DNA of 64,000 bases from Schaalia odontolytica (GTDB lineage Bacteria > Actinomycetota > Actinomycetes > Actinomycetales > Actinomycetaceae). Every line of letters begins with the position of its first letter. Position 1 is the stretch's first letter. A program made the position numbers and the translations under genes. The stretch covers positions 1 to 64,000 of the forward strand of contig NZ_PKKM01000004.1 of NCBI RefSeq assembly GCF_002847525.1. The letters are read 5' to 3'. Shown piece after piece: positions 34,485-46,100 of this stretch. The notes beneath the pieces were generated by a model. That model saw nothing but the letters and a program-made list of their open reading frames with translations, made no database searches and was not told the origin of the DNA.

Positions 34485-35113
34485 GCCCCATGCTCGGATG
34501 CGAGATTCCGCTGACGCCCGATCAGGGCGAGGCTCGAGACTGGCTCCTGGAGGAGCTTTCGAAGGGTGTATACGGTGAGATTTCGGGCCCTATCGTCAGC
34601 TTCGTCTCGGACCTGATCGATGGTTTTTTCCATCTCTTGTCGTGGAGGGGCGAGGGCACCCCACCGATCTCGTTGATCCTCACGATCCTCGCGATCATCG
34701 CGATTGCCGCCCTGATCGTTGTGCTCATCCTCCACCCGATTCGACTGGCCAAGCGCCGGTCCGGATCCGTTTTCGAGGAGGAGACCAGCACTCCGCAGGT
34801 TCGGGCCTCGTTCGACGAGGCCGTGGCCTCCCAGGATTGGAACCTCGCGTACGTGTGGGCCTACCGTCTCATGGTCCTAGGCCTCGACGACCACGACGTC
34901 GTCTCCTCGACTCCGGGCTTGACCGCCCGCGAGGCTGCCGACGCCGCGACCCGTGTCGCACCCGGGCTTGCCCCGCAGCTGTCCGCCTACGCCGAGACTT
35001 TCGACAAGGTGCGCTACGGTCATTCCACGATCACTCGCGAGGAGGTGGATGCGCTGCGTTCCTTCACGCCGGTCCTCCTCGATGTGTGTAGCCACGCGGA
35101 GGACCTGTCATGA
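34481..35113 (+). CDS. DUF4129-type membrane protein
   Basis: A 210-residue protein: a hydrophobic helix [20 protein letters not shown] at about residues 65-85, and a C-terminal cytoplasmic domain [27 protein letters not shown] ... [11 protein letters not shown] of the DUF4129 type found beside MoxR/DUF58 genes. The GTG start overlaps the preceding gene by 4 bases and the stop overlaps the next by 4. Confidence 0.8.
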   Translation: MSPMLGCEIPLTPDQGEARDWLLEELSKGVYGEISGPIVSFVSDLIDGFFHLLSWRGEGTPPISLILTILAIIAIAALIVVLILHPIRLAKRRSGSVFEEETSTPQVRASFDEAVASQDWNLAYVWAYRLMVLGLDDHDVVSSTPGLTAREAADAATRVAPGLAPQLSAYAETFDKVRYGHSTITREEVDALRSFTPVLLDVCSHAEDLS

Positions 35114-36251
35114 AGTCCCGGCAGGTTTCCATCGTCACCCCGACGGCGCGTGAACGTTTTTCGACGGCACGACCGATGCTGCTCCTCATCGCCATCACGG
35201 TGATTGCTCTGATGGGCTCTGTGGTCCTCAGCCAGATGGGATACAACAACGAGCCCGTCGGTATTCGCAACAGGCACGGCGACGGCGCCCGGGCGCTCGC
35301 CCAAGTTCTTGGCAACCACGGAGTATCCGTACGCGAGGTCAACGCCGATCAAGCCGCCACTGTGGACGATGACACGACTCTCGTCGTCATCTTTCCCTCG
35401 CGCATGCGCGACTCTGTCGCCAAGGCGATAGAGACTCGCGCGAATGTCGTCTACGTCGGTCTCGAAGAACAATACGATTCGTCCTCCCCCTATCTGGGTG
35501 GACTGCGCGCGCAACGCGACTGGGAGAGCCCGCGTGTCGTCACGGCCGGGTGCCAATCCGAAACCGCGACTCGTGCGGCCTCATTGACATCCTCTGCCTA
35601 CGTGATCACGGGCAGTGCTCACGGCTGGGAGCTGTGCTTCTCAGGGACGAGCGACGCCTACGGGTACGCGGAAAAGATCGAGGATGGGCGTTTCCGTGCG
35701 ATCATCCCCGATTCCCTTCGCCTGCGTAACCGCGCGATCACCGACGAAGGAAACGCCGCCCTCGCTGTCAACGCGATCGGGCGCACCCCGAAGGTCGCAT
35801 GGTATTCGCCAACAGAAAAAGATACCCTCGGCCACGGTGAAGACCTCAGCACCGAGGCTCCCTTCCTCGCGCCCGCATTCCTCCTGACCATCGGCGCGTG
35901 CCTCATCGCTGCCGTTGCTCGAGGCCGACGCCTCGGCCCCTTGACACCGGAGAATCTGCCGATCGAGGTTCCCGCCTCTGAAACCGTCATCGGTAAAGCC
36001 CGCCTGATGCGCTCTCAGCGTGCCTACGAGCACGCCGCCACGGCACTGCGCAGCGCGAGCGCGTCACGTATCGCGACCGCGCTTGGCGTCGCCCACACCG
36101 CTGACCGTGAGACTCTCACCCGCGCGATTGAGCAACGAGGCCTGCTCACGTCACGCTCGACCGCTGTCTTGTGGGGGCCTCCCCCCACCTCCGAGAAAGA
36201 ACTCGTCCGCCTCGCCCATGACCTCGACGCTCTCGAAAAGGAGATTCGCCA

Positions 36252-36255
<4 letters not shown>
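35110..36255 (+). CDS. DUF4350 membrane protein
   Basis: A 381-residue protein with a helix near residues 25-45, an extracytoplasmic domain beginning GIRNRHGDGARALAQVLGNHGVSV (the DUF4350 N-terminal motif), a second helix FLLTIGACLIAAVARG at about 265, and a helical cytoplasmic tail. It is always encoded between DUF4129 and MoxR genes in such clusters. It overlaps both neighbours by 4 bases. The molecular role is unknown. Confidence 0.8.
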
Positions 36256-37487
<1,232 letters not shown>

Positions 37488-37495
37488 GGCTGCCC

Positions 37496-38827
37496 GTGGC
37501 GATCTCGGCGCGCAGCGCGCTCCTCGTTCTGGTGGGCTTGATTCCGCTCGCCTTCGCCCCGTCCCGCGGCTTTGCGTGGATGTGGTGTGGCATCGTCGTG
37601 CTCGTGTGTCTGCTCGATGCTCTCGCGGCGCCCTCACCGCGCACCCTGCGCATGAGCCGCGAGGTGACGGGCTCGATTCGTGCTGATCAGACAACCGAGG
37701 CCTCGCTGCGGCTGACGAATACGACGAGGCGCCAGATGGTCCTGGACGTGCGTGACGCGTGGCCGCCCTCGTTGCGCCAGTCGCCGCCGCGCCAGCGTGT
37801 GCGCCTGCACCCGAAATCCGCTGAGAAAATCACGACACTTCTGTCCCCCACCAGGCGAGGAACCCGCCACGCTGACGTCGTGACGATCCGGTCCTGGGGT
37901 CCCCTGCACCTGGGGGCCCGCCAGGTGTCCATCGCTGCGCCCCTGAGCCTGTCTGTGCTCCCCGAGTTCAAGGCGCGAGTGCTCCTGCCCTCGCGCCTGG
38001 CTCGTTTGCACGAGCTCGAGGGCACCACGCCGACGACGCTGCGCGGCGCCGGTACCGAGTTCGACTCGCTGCGCGCCTACGTTGTGGGTGATGACCCCCG
38101 CGATATCGACTGGCGCGCCTCCGCCCGCTCAACCGAGCTGATGGTGCGTCAGTGGCGCCCCGAACGCGACCGTCACGTTGTGATCGTCGTGGACTGCGGT
38201 CGCGCGTCCTCCGCACTTCTCGGAGCGCCCGAGCACGAGGAGGTCGACTCCATTGCGCTGGGGCGCGCGCCGCGCTTGGATTCCTCGATCGAGACCGCCC
38301 TGCTTCTGGCGGCGCTGGCTGACCGCGCCGGCGACAAGGTCCACCTGGTAGCCGTTGATTCGCGCGTGCGTGCGCGCGTCTCCGGCGTGCGCGGCGCCAA
38401 GATCATTGAGACTCTCGCGCAGACCTTCATGGACTTGAACCCGCGCCTGGACGTCACCGACTGGTCGCGGGCAGCGGACGCGGTCGAGCAGACCGTGCGT
38501 CACTCGGCATTCGTCGTCATCGCCACCAAGATTCCGCCCGCCGGACTGGAAACAGAGTTCACCGACGCACTGGCGAGACTCAGCAAACGCCACACGGTCC
38601 TCGTGGCCTCGGCAACTGACCCCGACGAGATCCGCGCCCGTAACGGACGCGAGGATGCCGAGTCCGTGTTCCTTGCAGCTTCGGCCTCGCTCGCCGAGCG
38701 TTCCGATGCCGCTGGGGCAGCCGACGTGCGCCTCGCCGGTGCCCTGACCCTGCAGGCATCGGCTGGGCTGCTCCCCGCGCGTACGGCCGACCGCTACATC
38801 GAGTTGAAGAAGAGCGGACGCCTGTAA
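37496..38827 (+). CDS. DUF58 protein (VWA-like), MoxR partner
   Basis: A 443-residue protein with two membrane helices at the N-terminus (residues 5-45), a beta-rich region, and the DUF58 core GTEFDSLRAYVVGDDPRDIDWRASARS followed by a VWA-like fold starting VIVVDCGR. It begins at GTG 37496, eight bases after the moxR stop. It likely acts with MoxR in envelope stress or assembly (inference from the operon). Confidence 0.9.
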   Translation: MAISARSALLVLVGLIPLAFAPSRGFAWMWCGIVVLVCLLDALAAPSPRTLRMSREVTGSIRADQTTEASLRLTNTTRRQMVLDVRDAWPPSLRQSPPRQRVRLHPKSAEKITTLLSPTRRGTRHADVVTIRSWGPLHLGARQVSIAAPLSLSVLPEFKARVLLPSRLARLHELEGTTPTTLRGAGTEFDSLRAYVVGDDPRDIDWRASARSTELMVRQWRPERDRHVVIVVDCGRASSALLGAPEHEEVDSIALGRAPRLDSSIETALLLAALADRAGDKVHLVAVDSRVRARVSGVRGAKIIETLAQTFMDLNPRLDVTDWSRAADAVEQTVRHSAFVVIATKIPPAGLETEFTDALARLSKRHTVLVASATDPDEIRARNGREDAESVFLAASASLAERSDAAGAADVRLAGALTLQASAGLLPARTADRYIELKKSGRL

Positions 38828-38843
38828 CCGCAGGTAGCGACGC

Positions 38844-39836
38844 TCAGCCCGATACCGGCTGGTAGTAGCCCGCGTCGATACCGACGTCGGCGTTCTGGCC
38901 CGCAAGGTGGGCCCTGCGGCCAAGGATCAACGTGTATGCCCAAACAGCGGCCGTCATAAGGGCTCCCAGCGTAATCTTGACGGCGTCGGGCAGGTCGGAA
39001 GGAGTCACGAAGCCTTCGAGGACACCGGATCCCGCGAGGAGGAGTGCGCAGCCGACAGCCACCGTCATGGCGCTACGCGCGGCCACGCCCACGGCCTGGA
39101 AGCGCGTCGCTGGACCGGGAACGAGGAGCGACCAAAATACGCGCAGGCCCGCTGCGACGGAGATGAAGACGGCGGTCAGTTCGGGCAGCCCGTGCGGCAA
39201 AATGAAACGGAAAAAGTGCCAGGGGCCCGCGTACACATACACGATTGCGCCAGCCATCCCGACGCCCGTCGCGTTGCCCCACAGGATCCTGAGCGGGTAC
39301 ACACCGGTGATACCCGTGACGACTGCCTGGAGAGCGATCCACGCGTTGTTCGCCCACACGGACAAGCCGAACTCCGCATTGGTGTCCTGGTGGTAGTACT
39401 CGACGAAGTCGCTGTGGGCATAGCGACGCAGCTGCTCCGGTGTCCCCAGCTGATTCATCGCCTCCGGTGTGGTGATCAGGTAGTGCGCCTCCAGCACGCC
39501 AATGGCGATGAAGACGAGCATGACACCGACCGTTACCCATCGGATCTGATAGAGGGCGTACGGGAGGGACACCTTGAAGAAGCGTGCGATCACAGTCCCG
39601 CTGATCCCTCCCGTTCCCGCCAGACGCCCGCGCGCCGCGGACAGGATACGCGAGAGCTCGGCGATGACGTCGGGATCAGGACTGGTCGTGCGGACGCGCG
39701 CCAGATCCGTTGCCGCAGAGCGGTAGAGGCGATCGAGCTCGTCGATCTCCTGCCCCGTCAGAGAGCGGGTACGCGTCAACTCCTCAAGACGTTTCCACTC
39801 CGTTTTTCCGCTCACCCGCAGCACATCGATGTCCAT
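38844..39836 (-). CDS. SpoIIM-family (stage II sporulation protein M-like) membrane protein
   Basis: A 330-residue protein: cytoplasmic helical N-terminus (ELDRLYRSAATDLARVR, the typical SpoIIM-family start) and about six membrane segments including VGVMLVFIAIGVLEAHY and AGAIVYVYAGPWHFFRFILPHGLPELTAV. The organism type does not sporulate; in actinobacteria this protein pairs with an RDD protein beside MoxR/DUF58. It is divergent from the RDD gene. Confidence 0.88.
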   Translation of the reverse strand: MDIDVLRVSGKTEWKRLEELTRTRSLTGQEIDELDRLYRSAATDLARVRTTSPDPDVIAELSRILSAARGRLAGTGGISGTVIARFFKVSLPYALYQIRWVTVGVMLVFIAIGVLEAHYLITTPEAMNQLGTPEQLRRYAHSDFVEYYHQDTNAEFGLSVWANNAWIALQAVVTGITGVYPLRILWGNATGVGMAGAIVYVYAGPWHFFRFILPHGLPELTAVFISVAAGLRVFWSLLVPGPATRFQAVGVAARSAMTVAVGCALLLAGSGVLEGFVTPSDLPDAVKITLGALMTAAVWAYTLILGRRAHLAGQNADVGIDAGYYQPVSG

Positions 39837-39854
39837 TGGACTAGCGTGTCATAC

Positions 39855-40688
39855 ATGAGCGCGCAACGCAGTCAATCACGCGTCATTCAAGACGACTACG
39901 TCCGGACGGGTGAAGCCGTCACCCTCGACATGACCCCAGCTTCGCCGCCCGTACGTTTCGCCGCCGCGATCATGGACGGCATCACGTACCTCGGGGCAGG
40001 ACTTCTCATTCTTCTCTCTGCGGCACGTACGTGGTCAGGTGATTCTTACTCCCTCGTGCGCGTGTTCGTCGTTGGGCTGATCTCGTCGATCATGTTTTTC
40101 ATTCCCCTTATTGTCGAGATTGCCACGGGTGGCCGTTCGCTCGGCAAGTGGGCCATGAACCTGCGGGTCGTGCGCGACGACGGCGGCGCGATTACCGCAC
40201 GGCACAGCGCTGTGCGCGTCGGCGTCGGGATCTTGGAGAACTGGCTCATGTGGGGCGGGCTGGCGTTCTTCGTCGAGCTCTTCAACAAGAAGGGCAAGCG
40301 CTTGGGCGACCTGGCCGCGGGAACAATGGTCTGTTCCCAGGGGGACTCGGTGTTTTACCCACCCCTCGTGATGCCCCCGGGGCTTCAAGACTGGGCGCGC
40401 ACAGCGACAATCCTGCCCCTCGACGACGCACTGGCTGCCGAGGCACGCGCTTTCCTGGGAACGAATCGCGGCATCGCACCGAAGCTGCGCGGAGAGGTCG
40501 CCTCATCCCTCGCTGATCGGCTCGTCAAGCGCGTTCAAACGCCTCTGCCACCCGGATTACACCCGGAGATTGTGATTGCCGCGATTCTCGTGGCTCGCCG
40601 TGATCGCGAGTGGGAGCGTGAGCGTGAGCGCCGAGCGCGCGGCAAGGCACGCTTCCACGAAGCAACACAGGCGCGCTTCGGGCTGTAG
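39855..40688 (+). CDS. RDD-family membrane protein
   Basis: A 277-residue protein with the RDD domain: PPVRFAAAIMDGITYLGAGLL (the Arg/Asp of the first helix), SLGKWAMNLRVVRDDGG and NKKGKRLGDLAAGTMV. A C-terminal cytoplasmic part of about 110 residues ends in an Arg/Glu-rich helix. ATG 39855 is chosen. It is divergent from and co-occurs with the SpoIIM-like gene. Transport function unproven. Confidence 0.9.
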   Translation: MSAQRSQSRVIQDDYVRTGEAVTLDMTPASPPVRFAAAIMDGITYLGAGLLILLSAARTWSGDSYSLVRVFVVGLISSIMFFIPLIVEIATGGRSLGKWAMNLRVVRDDGGAITARHSAVRVGVGILENWLMWGGLAFFVELFNKKGKRLGDLAAGTMVCSQGDSVFYPPLVMPPGLQDWARTATILPLDDALAAEARAFLGTNRGIAPKLRGEVASSLADRLVKRVQTPLPPGLHPEIVIAAILVARRDREWERERERRARGKARFHEATQARFGL

Positions 40689-40691
40689 CTG

Positions 40692-41144
40692 CTAGTCCTC
40701 GTCGCCCTTCTCAGAACCGTCCACCACCGTAAACTGCGCGCGTCTACGCGCGTACGGGCTCGACGGATCCAGGGGACTCGAGGTGTCGGGAGTGCCGACG
40801 GAGCGAGCGGGCCCGAAAGGTCCCGCCTGGGGTCGGCGCGCTGTGTGAGCGGGGGCGGGCTCGGCCTGCGCCTCCTGAGCGACACGACGCACGGCGTCGA
40901 CGAGCGCGGCGAGGTCGTCACCGGACGGCGGGGCCGGCTCGAAATTCGTCGCCAGTCGAACGACCTGCCAACCCAACGGTGCAGTCAGGTTCTGCGCGTG
41001 TTCCTCGCACAGATCATAAGAGTTGGGGTCGGCGACGGTCGCCAGGGGGCCGACAACGACCGTCGAATCACGGTAGTCGTAGGTCAAGGTGGCGACGGCG
41101 GCCGTCGAGCAGCCGGGCTTCGAGCAGTGGCGTTGGGCAATCAC
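40692..41144 (-). CDS. DUF3499 family protein
   Basis: A 150-residue actinobacterial protein: CSKPGCSTAAVATLTYDYRDS with VVGPLATVADPNSYDLCEEHA is the DUF3499 signature with four cysteines/histidines that may bind zinc. The C-terminal 60 residues are disordered. GTG 41144 with TTAGGGAC upstream gives the expected N-terminus MIAQRHCSK. It is divergent from the metallopeptidase-family gene. Function unknown. Confidence 0.88.
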   Translation of the reverse strand: MIAQRHCSKPGCSTAAVATLTYDYRDSTVVVGPLATVADPNSYDLCEEHAQNLTAPLGWQVVRLATNFEPAPPSGDDLAALVDAVRRVAQEAQAEPAPAHTARRPQAGPFGPARSVGTPDTSSPLDPSSPYARRRAQFTVVDGSEKGDED

Positions 41145-41213
41145 GTCCCTAAGAGTACGACACTCTGTGCGCGTATGGCCCACTCCAGCGCGCCATGCGC
41201 CTACCCTGAGGGG

Positions 41214-41636
41214 GTGTTTTCCACGCGCCGCCACATCTCGAGCCGCAACCGCCACGGTCGCGGCCCTCGTGGTCCCCTCTTTTTCCCGGGAACTCCGGCA
41301 TGGCGGACGCGTCGCGAAGACTTCGATTCTATGGTGAGTGAGCTCGTCACCGAGCTTATTCGTCGCTGGCCTCAGGTCTCCACGATCGAGTTCGCGGTCG
41401 AAGATGTTCCGCCATCAGATCCCGCGCCATGGGAGTCACACAGCGTCGTTGTCGCGCGTATTTTCCCCGCTGATAGGCGCCGGGGTCTGCGGGATCGAAT
41501 CGTGGTCTACCGCCTGCCGATCACGTTGCGATGCCCGCCCGAGGAGATTGCGATGATGACGCGCAGGGTGCTCGTGGAGAGGATCAGCCACATCCTGGCG
41601 CTCCCGCCGGACGAGATCGACGAGGCGATGCGCTGA
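41214..41636 (+). CDS. metallopeptidase-family protein lacking the HExxH site
   Basis: A 140-residue protein: NRHGRGPRGPLFFPGTPAWR and FDSMVSELVTELIRRWP, then IEFAVEDVPPSDPAPWE, match the actinobacterial zincin-like metallopeptidase family. Where active members have HEIGHHFG, this protein has ERISHILAL, so the first His and the Glu are missing and peptidase activity is unlikely. GTG 41214 lies close to a GAGGGG sequence. Confidence 0.8.
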   Translation: MFSTRRHISSRNRHGRGPRGPLFFPGTPAWRTRREDFDSMVSELVTELIRRWPQVSTIEFAVEDVPPSDPAPWESHSVVVARIFPADRRRGLRDRIVVYRLPITLRCPPEEIAMMTRRVLVERISHILALPPDEIDEAMR

Positions 41637-41644
41637 GGAGCGCC

Positions 41645-43192
41645 CTAGTTTATGGTGCGGATCGAACCGGTCACAGCGCTGATGCCCTCGGTGCCGACGT
41701 TCCAGGTGGTACTCATGCGTCCCACCGCCGTATCTGCGGAGATCACCAGGGCAGCCTGAATGGGGGTGTCCGCACTCATCTGGCTGGCTGAATCGGGGAG
41801 GCTCACCAGGGTCGGGACGCCGGGCGCGACGTAGATCGTGCGTCCTCCCACGCGCACGGCGACGGCGCCCGGGGTCGAGGCTGAGGTGCCGCTCGACTGC
41901 GCTTCCTGCGAGGCGCCCGACTGGGATGCGCCTGACTGGGAGGTCACGGGCGAGGGCGAGGCCCAGATGTCGGGTGTTGCGCTCGGTCCGGGCTGGGCCG
42001 ATTGAGGCGTTTCTTCCTGGCTTGCGGCCGCGGCGGCAGCATCTGCGGGCGCGTACAGCAGGAGGCTAGCAGACGTGGCGCTCACCCCGGAGTCGGTGGC
42101 GAGCGAGGTTGCTCGGATGGGGGTCGAGGAGAGTACTGAGGTGGTCATCGCGCTCAGCTGGCTTGTTCCCGGGATCGTGGCTTCGGTGAAGGGCGTCGCG
42201 GGGCTCGCGTTGGACCGCATGATCCACGCGCTCGCACGCTGCACCCACGGAGCCCCCAGGGTGATCGTCGTCGTCTGCGCCACGACCTCGCGATCGGAGG
42301 TGACGATCAGCGCGATCGGCGAGGAGTCGCTCGATGCACCGTCGAGGGGCATTTCCAGGGTGGTTCCCTCGGCGACGGTCGCCTGGCCGCCAGGCAGGGG
42401 ATGCACGCCGGTGGAGTCAGCGACGGAGACACTCACGTGCGCCTCACCCGAGGGCGACACCAGGCGCAGAAGCGACGTGCCCTTGGGATCAACACCAAGG
42501 ATCGTCTGCGAGGTGGCGGGCACGACCGCGGAGGCGAGCGTGGCGCCCTGGGGAACCTCGCCGTTCATGAGAGAGGCCTGCACCCAGGCGGCGACCCCTC
42601 CCCCGTCTGCACGCACGTGTACGGCAAGGGAGTTTTCGTCGGGGAACCATCCCGCGAGAAGAACCGACACCGAGGAGGTAGCGGGGACAGTGACCTGGCG
42701 CGATGAGGCGTTCAGGGGGCCCGACGCCCCGTATCCGTCGATGCTCACGACCGAGGCCGTTGTGCCAGGATTGGACAGGATGAGCACCATGTCCGCACCG
42801 GAAATCGTCGCTCCGGTGGCGATCCACTGGGAGGTACGCGGGGCCGCGCATCCAACGGCACTCAGACCGGCGAGTTCGCCTCCGCCCTGTCCGGCGAGGG
42901 TCAGCGCCGAGGGGATGGCTCCCCCGTTGCCCGTCACAGACGCGGGTGCGGGGCTCGTGGGGGCGGATGCGAGGGAGGACCAGGTGGTCCCTGCTGCAAC
43001 GTTGGTCGTCTCGAAAGGATCGACAATGCCCGAGGGGCACGCGAGGCGCACCTGCGACGGGTGAGCGCTCTGCACTGTCCCCTCGACCCGGCTCGGCGAT
43101 GCGCCGACCCACATGGATGCGCCAGCCATAACAGCCACGGCGATCCCCGCGCCCGCGAGCGTCGTCAGCGAACTAATGCGGGGCTTTGTCAT
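41645..43192 (-). CDS. DUF5719 family secreted/membrane protein
   Basis: A 515-residue protein with an N-terminal hydrophobic anchor (LTTLAGAGIAVAVMAGASMWV), a long beta-rich Ser/Thr/Ala-rich extracytoplasmic part and a Gln/Ser-rich low-complexity stretch near residue 410 (TSQSGASQSGASQEAQ). This matches actinobacterial DUF5719 proteins encoded after the large whiB2-linked glycosyltransferase. It overlaps that gene by 4 bases. Function unknown; probably envelope-associated. Confidence 0.8.
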   Translation of the reverse strand: MTKPRISSLTTLAGAGIAVAVMAGASMWVGASPSRVEGTVQSAHPSQVRLACPSGIVDPFETTNVAAGTTWSSLASAPTSPAPASVTGNGGAIPSALTLAGQGGGELAGLSAVGCAAPRTSQWIATGATISGADMVLILSNPGTTASVVSIDGYGASGPLNASSRQVTVPATSSVSVLLAGWFPDENSLAVHVRADGGGVAAWVQASLMNGEVPQGATLASAVVPATSQTILGVDPKGTSLLRLVSPSGEAHVSVSVADSTGVHPLPGGQATVAEGTTLEMPLDGASSDSSPIALIVTSDREVVAQTTTITLGAPWVQRASAWIMRSNASPATPFTEATIPGTSQLSAMTTSVLSSTPIRATSLATDSGVSATSASLLLYAPADAAAAAASQEETPQSAQPGPSATPDIWASPSPVTSQSGASQSGASQEAQSSGTSASTPGAVAVRVGGRTIYVAPGVPTLVSLPDSASQMSADTPIQAALVISADTAVGRMSTTWNVGTEGISAVTGSIRTIN

Positions 43193-46100
43193 CTCTTCCT
43201 CCACGCGGATAGGGCGCTGGCCATGGCGACGATCAGGCATGCGGCCGCAGCAATGCGCCACGGGACAACCCACCATGCGTTGTAGGTGACGGTCAGGTGC
43301 CCCGCGGTGGGCATATCAAACGCCTGCGACCATCCGTCGGCGGCTTCGACGGGGGTCAGCGCCACGCCGTCGACCCACGCGCGCCATCCGGAGTCGGCGC
43401 GTTCAGCGAGGATGAGGGTGCCGGAAGCCTGCACATCCCCATCCACACGCAGCTGCGAGGACCCGACAGGGGTGGTGACGCCGCTGGCGGACTCAACGCG
43501 CACGCGTGCCGGTGTCAGTCCGTCGGGACGCAACCGCCAGACGGTACCGGAATTCGTATCGCCGACCTTCTCAAGCCCATCGGCTCGGTCGAGACCGGAG
43601 GTCAACGCGACGGATCCGCTCGCCCCCAGGGGCACGAGGATCGTGTCGATGTCGTGCGCGGCCAGAGTCTGAACGGTAGCGTCGTCGGGGTAGACGACCA
43701 GGGTATAGGCGGCCTGGGCGAGCGAGGCGGTGGCCGGGTCACTCAGGGTGCCCGTTGCTGCACCGTTGCGCGCCTGCGCGAGAGTGAGAGCGTGAATGGC
43801 CGGGGTCGATGCCGTGAGCGACGGGCCGTTTCCACGCCACAGCATCGCGTTGACGGTGTCGGTGGTCGGGTCGCCGTCGAGGACGAGGATGCGTCCGGCG
43901 CGCGTAGAACGCTGTGCCTGGGATGCGACGGCGGAGACGATGGGCGACGACAGAGCGGACACCGTCTCGCGCTGGGACATCGTAAAGGTCGGGATCTCAT
44001 CAGCCTTGGAGCGCCCCTCGACGGCGGACACGCTCACGGCGGATCCCGATCCGAGGAGGGCGATGGCGACGAGGGCCCCCGAAGCGCGCAACACGAACGG
44101 CCTGGACGCGTCCCATGCCACACGCTGACTATCCGAGTCGGCAGGCAGCACGGACCTCGTGCGCGTCGACAGGATCACCAGCAAGCCAAAGGCGAGGGAC
44201 AGCGCGGGCGATGCCCACGCGGAAGCCACCGACGCACCGGTCATGCCCACGCCAACGTGGGAGGCACCCCAGGCGAGTGCGGAGGCGATAAGAGCACAGC
44301 AGAAGGTGAGCATCGCGGCATGAGAACGCGAGCGAAGCAGGGCAACGGCCGCCAGCAGCACAGCGCCTCCACCGACGACGTACAGCGCGACTGCCTCGAG
44401 TGTGCTCGAGGGGGCAGCGGGCAGACCGATCAATGCCATCCACGAGGGGGCACGAGTGTAGGCGTGGATGCCTCCGCTCGTTGAGGCGAGCGCGGGCCAT
44501 GCGGCGGGGCGCACCAGGATAGAGACATAGGTGGGCAGGAGAAGCGTCAGCGCGGGCAGGGCCACGAGAAGGCTGCGCCGGGAGCGCCACGCGAGCGCGA
44601 GCACAGCGACGGGCAGCGTCCACGGTGCACAGCAGGACAGGATGACAAGCGCGAGGCCAGCGCATCCTGCGTTGATGCCACGAGGTGCCAGGGGCGCGGG
44701 CTCAACGCCGGAGGCACCCGCCACGAGCAGAGGCTGGGGTGCGCCGGCGCAGAACGCAGCGACAACGGGCAACACGATGTGGGCGAGGGTCCCGGCAAGG
44801 ACGCCGTGGGTTGCACTCAGCACCAGTGCGGGCGCGACAGCCCAGGCGAGCGAGGCGAGGAAACGCACGCGCAACGAGGCACTCAGGCTACGGCTCGGGA
44901 TCCAGGCGACCATCGCGGCGAGCGGACTGGAGGCCACAAGCAGGAATGTCGCGAGCGCTCCGGGGCTGATTCCCAGCGGCGCGACGGGTGCACTCAGGAG
45001 TGCCAGCACTATCGTGAGGGGGTCCGCTCCGCCCGCATATCCGTCGCCACCAGGCACCCACGCGGACCACGCAGCGTTCCACAGCTCGGTCCAGGTCGCG
45101 GGCATGGACACCCACGCTCCACCGACGAGGCCAGCAGAGGTCCCCCACCACTGGGCGGCGGCAAGCAACGAGGTCACGAGAGCGAGGCCGAGGCAGGCGG
45201 ATACGGAACGGACGCGGTATCGCCGCATCGAGGAGACGATGAGCGGATCAATGCGCTCCCCGTGCTCGTCTTCGTCGACACCGGCCGGTTCCTTGCGCAG
45301 CGAGGCGGGAGCCGTCTCGAGAGCGCGCAGGGCAGAGCGGGGAACAGTACGAGACTGGGCGGCGCGGGCACGACCGGCCAGGAGGCGCGGGGTCGCGCCG
45401 ATGAGAGAGACGAGCGCTCCCATTTCAGGTAGTGCCAACGAGGCACGCCCCGTGAGAATCCGTCCCAGGGCACGCGCGGGGCTCCATACGAGGAGCCACA
45501 GGGCGAGGAAGGGAAGAAGGAAGGCAGGAACGGCCTTGCACCAGTTGTACATCTGGGCATAGCGGCGTTTACGGAACGATCCGTCGGTCGCGACGTCGCC
45601 GTCGGCGATGCCGTCCGAAACGTCACCCGTCGGCTCACTGTGCTCTGTGTCGTGGGTGGTGTCGAGGCCGGAGTAGAGGGATACGCGGGCGTGACGCACG
45701 CGGGCCTTGGGGGCGACGATCACGCGGTATCCGGCCAGGTGGAGCCTGCGCCCCAGGTCAAGTCCGTCGCCGAAGGGCCCGAGCGCGGTGTCAAATCCTC
45801 CGACGGTCTCGTAGGCCTCGGCGCTGATGAACAGGCCGGCGGTGCCGACGCCAAGAACGTCACTCGTACCGTCGTACTGTCCCTGATCAATGTCGTCGTC
45901 GCCGACGCGCTCAAGGCGACGGGCGCTCGCCGTTGCGAAGATTCCCAGTTCAAGGAGGCGAGAGCCGTCCCAGCTCATCTGTTTGACGCCGACGGCACCG
46001 ACGGTCTTGCCGACGGTGGCGGCCTGGATCAGCTCGTCGAGGCACTCGGGTTCTGGGGCACTGTCCTCGTGAAGGATCCACCACCACTGTTCCGAGGTGA

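Noticed and set aside
43297-44484. 395-codon open frame opposite the giant glycosyltransferase
   Set aside because: Low-complexity Gly/Arg/His composition, no start signal, and the opposite strand encodes clear membrane helices.
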